Shown here piece by piece: positions 61,395-64,000 of a DNA stretch of 64,000 bases (positions are counted from its first letter, which is position 1; each line of letters begins with the position of its first letter). Under the pieces are notes generated by a model that made no database searches, was not told the origin of the DNA, and saw only the letters and a list, made by a program, of their open reading frames with translations. Origin of the DNA: Echinarachnius parma (taxonomy: Eukaryota > Echinodermata > Echinoidea > Clypeasteroida > Echinarachniidae); NCBI GenBank assembly GCA_037951105.1, contig JBAMJV010003776.1, positions 1 through 64,000 on the forward strand. Direction: 5' to 3'. The translations under genes and the position numbers were made by a program.

Positions 61395-62925
61395 TCTTCT
61401 CCAGAGTCGACAACAGGCAGGGGACGGGGAGGGGGGGACATGCCCCTCCCCATACATTTGAAAGTGGAGGTGATTGTTCCTCGCACTTTTTAATATGCAT
61501 ACATTATATATGTTTGATTCTATAGCTTGAACTACGAATCATATATTTTGGTCTCGGGTACGCGCCAAATCGCACAATTTAAAGCCCAAAATTTGCAAAA
61601 GCTCCCTACAGTGGGAGGGGAACACCCCTCCCATGGCGTCGATCCTGGGGGGCAGGGGTGCGTTCGCCCCCCCCCCCCAACGAAAATATTGGGGGCGAGC
61701 ATATCATTTCGCCCCCCCAATAATTCCGAAAATGAGGAAGACAAAACTCGAGTGATATACTGCCAAGGAAAGACACATTTATCAATAATTAATCTTCAAA
61801 ATAGCTGGGTTTTTTTTAGTGTAAAAAGGACTGTAAATTTCGTTTTTTGCCGCGCGCTTCGCGCGCATACTGTTTCTCATATTGAAAGTTTAATTTCGGT
61901 TTGCCTTAACTCACCTTTCGAACTGTGTTGGGCAGTGTAATTTCTCAAACGCACACCTCAAACGAAGTTTATTAAAACCTTTTCTATAGCACACTGTCAT
62001 AGAAAATAAAATAATCTGAAATAATATATCTTTCAGTAAATTCGGTCCATATGCGCTGAACGCAAATCATATTGGAATATCATGTCCCCCCACATTTGAA
62101 AGTGGAGGAGATTGTCCCCCTCCCTTTGTCATTATGTATGTTTGGTTCCATACTTATATACTTCATATTACGTGAAATTTCTGTCTTAGGTGTGCACCAA
62201 ATCGCACAATTTCACGCCCCAAAATACAAAAGCTCCCTACTGTGGGAGGGGGACACCCCCTCCCACAGCCTCCCCCACTCGGTCGCTTCGCTTCCTCGCA
62301 ATGTCTCCCCTCCACTTTTGAGAAGTTGTTGACGCCCTTGCTTAGTTTCATTGGAGCTCAATGCCCTAGACTATATCGATGGCTCTATATTATACAGGAT
62401 CACGTGGATCCATCTCATGCAAGGCTCAATCTTTCCTCGCTATTCCCGTTTAAAAATACTTTACGAGTAGGTTCACTATTATAATACAATGACAAATAAA
62501 GACAATAATGACCATACTTCTACAATGATATTTTAAACACCAATTTCAAAAATTTCTCCACGTGGGAGGGGGTAAACCCCCTCCCCCCAATAAGTATAGA
62601 CAAGCACGGATATATACGACGTGAGCGTATTTGAGTCTGGTGTGTGTGCATGTACACGTAGGTTCGATTCTGTTTGTATACTTTATCATGAGGGAGATGA
62701 TTTAAGTCCTTATTTCTTTAATTCAGTATTATCGAATTTCCTTCCAAGGTATGCACCAGATTGCATTATTTCAAGTGAAAATTTGCAAAAGCTCCCTACC
62801 GTGGGAGGGGAGACACCTCCTCCCACACCCTCCCCCCTCGGGGGCTACGTGCCCTCGGGCTTGGTCGCTCCGCCCCCTCGCAGTTGTGCCCCCCAATCCG
62901 TTGACCCTCGCTACGCCACTGTATG
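61395..62925 (-). repeat. Three diverged copies of a hAT-like dispersed repeat, ending gctacgccactg
   Basis: The motif gcaaaagctcccta.(gtgggaggg) with its inverted partner (cccctccca) occurs at about 61597, 62228 and 62786, each preceded by gtgcaccaaatcgcacaatt-like sequence; catttgaaagtggagg recurs at 61456 and 62091. The right end, cgctacgccactg, is the inverted cagtggcgtagcg terminus common to hAT-like repeats. A fourth copy fragment is in gene 1 intron 5 (13970-14062). No transposase. Confidence 0.7.
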
Positions 62926-63261
62926 ACGATATCTATAATTGATAATCATTCAGCTCAAGAGCGTTATAAACGGTCATAAAACTCATACTGTAATTAATTG
63001 TAAAAGCTGACGCAAATTTTTCGCTTTTTTAACCAGGAAAGCAGTGTTCCTTTTAATGAATCTTTCACGCATCATTTGGACATATCTTACAATGATTTGG
63101 GTATAGGATTGAAGTCTCAAATGACATTTTGGGCAATATCTGACACTTTACAGGTGCACCTTTAAGTCATGGTGGTACCCGTAGAATAACTTTTTAAACC
63201 AGGGAAGTGGGAGTCAAACTAAATGCAAAGGAAATGCCTGCACATTCTTTGAAGTAGCAGC
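62926..63261. other. Spacer with an inverted copy of the 57.3-kb repeat
   Basis: 63046-63165 (tcttacaatgatttgg, ggattgaagtctcaaatgac, caatatctgacactttac) is the reverse complement of 57340-57430. Otherwise nothing is seen. Confidence 0.55.
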
Positions 63262-63648
63262 TTAAAGGGACTTAGTAACATTGTCCAAATCCTCAAAATC
63301 CAATTTGAATTCTAGCGGTTCCCTCATACCTTGTTGTATTGGTATTAACAATAAAATCATGGGACAGGTTTCGGTTTTTTTTAATTTCCCTTTCGTTACA
63401 AAGATATGTACGATTGAAGTGTTCAGATAATAAAATATCCGTTGGATTTTTGAAACCGTGTACAAAGTGAGTGCAATGAGGTAGTGAATATCACTTTGCA
63501 TTTTTGCTCATTACTCGGCCATGCAACGTCCATTTGACTTGACATTTTCACACAAAACCCTGTGGACATATCAGATAACAACAATATACATGGCATCAAC
63601 CATTCATTACTTTTTGCACATGTCAACAAAGTTACTAGATCCCTTTAA
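63262..63648. mobile_element. TTAA-flanked MITE, copy 2 (387 bp)
   Basis: Ends TTAAAGGGACTTAGTAACAT and its partner AGTTACTAGATCCCTTTAA, with interior sequence matching 2436-2812 in inverted orientation (cttcattcgttac-type and tgggacaggtttcggttttt pieces). Confidence 0.85.
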
Positions 63649-64000
63649 CAACAAAATGCTTATTGAAAACGAAATGAATAGGTGCGCTTTTATGATTTCG
63701 CTTGATGAATACTATTATAGAAAACAAGCAACTACCGTAGGTCACAAATGCACCGGGTACCGCACGATCTTATACATATACGGCGGATTTTCTACGATTT
63801 CGGGGAGTGGGATATCGTACGATGTTTGCTTTATCATTGTGTAGCAGTCACATATTCACTGGGGCACTTACGATGACTTTGGAAGTTAAAGCAAATGTAT
63901 TTTGCGAGGCTCCCGTACTTGTACAATCTGAGTATCGTACGATTTGAGTGGCCCGAAATTCAGTCGAAAAATCGTACAATATTCGTAAAAATGCTACGGT
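63649..64000. other. Window end, non-coding, with recurring cgtacgat
   Basis: The short palindromic motif atcgtacgat and variants recur about five times between 63755 and 63985. No gene is supported; the window stops inside this pattern, so it may be the edge of another repeat. Confidence 0.35.

Overview
The window is from an animal nuclear genome, most likely a marine invertebrate deuterostome (echinoderm, hemichordate or lancelet type; I cannot place it further). The reasons are split genes with GT-AG introns, receptor exons of CUB, SRCR, WSC and CCP type, a histone H2A fragment, tRNA-derived SINEs, CR1/L2-type and L1/Tx1-type LINEs, and very many TIR elements and microsatellites. Nothing looks bacterial: no operons and no Shine-Dalgarno-led genes.

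Two host genes can be supported. Gene 1 (+, 3262-18186) joins in ten exons into a 584-residue type I membrane protein: signal peptide, CUB, SRCR, WSC, CCP/sushi, Thr/Ser stalk, transmembrane helix and a tail with YFDM and YEEI phosphotyrosine motifs. Gene 2 (-, 56051-50907, open at its 5' end) gives only a transmembrane exon and a long terminal exon coding about 493 residues rich in Tyr (NPxY-like) and Pro (RPLPxRP) motifs; its extracellular part must lie beyond 56 kb or outside the window. The genes point at each other and both look like signalling cell-surface receptors.

The rest is mostly mobile DNA. 1-2.2 kb: a 96-bp minisatellite split by a 5'-truncated LINE with a (CATT)n tail. 2.4-18.2 kb: gene 1, with introns holding a SINE, a duplicated piece of the CUB exon, TIR elements, a 720-bp foldback and a hot spot at 6.3-9.1 kb where two L1/Tx1-type LINE tails and a histone H2A fragment all sit inside (AC)n microsatellite. 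18.2-22.9 kb: SINE, a 1.5-kb TIR element with 8-bp target duplication, LINE relics and a small hAT-like MITE. 22.97-36.99 kb: one long L1/Tx1-type LINE, again bounded by (GT)n, opened by at least four later insertions (three TIR elements and an almost intact CR1/L2-type LINE of 4.76 kb). 37.54-45.83 kb: an 8.3-kb DNA transposon with long TIRs, a 3-bp target duplication and one 1,522-codon reading frame broken only by two in-frame stops; its C-terminal part carries an XPG/FEN1-like nuclease signature, which suggests the Academ group. 46-50.6 kb: ATT microsatellite, a LINE tail and a TA-flanked element. 50.9-56.1 kb: gene 2, its intron holding a MITE inside another TIR element and a GC-rich block that may be a solo LTR. 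56.6-64 kb: a foldback, a 95-bp satellite with a 192-bp higher-order period, G-run repeats and a second copy of the TTAA MITE seen at 2.4 kb.

The strongest biological stories are the microsatellite-seeking LINE with a histone fragment in the same kind of site, the Academ-like transposon, and the unusual receptor architecture of gene 1.
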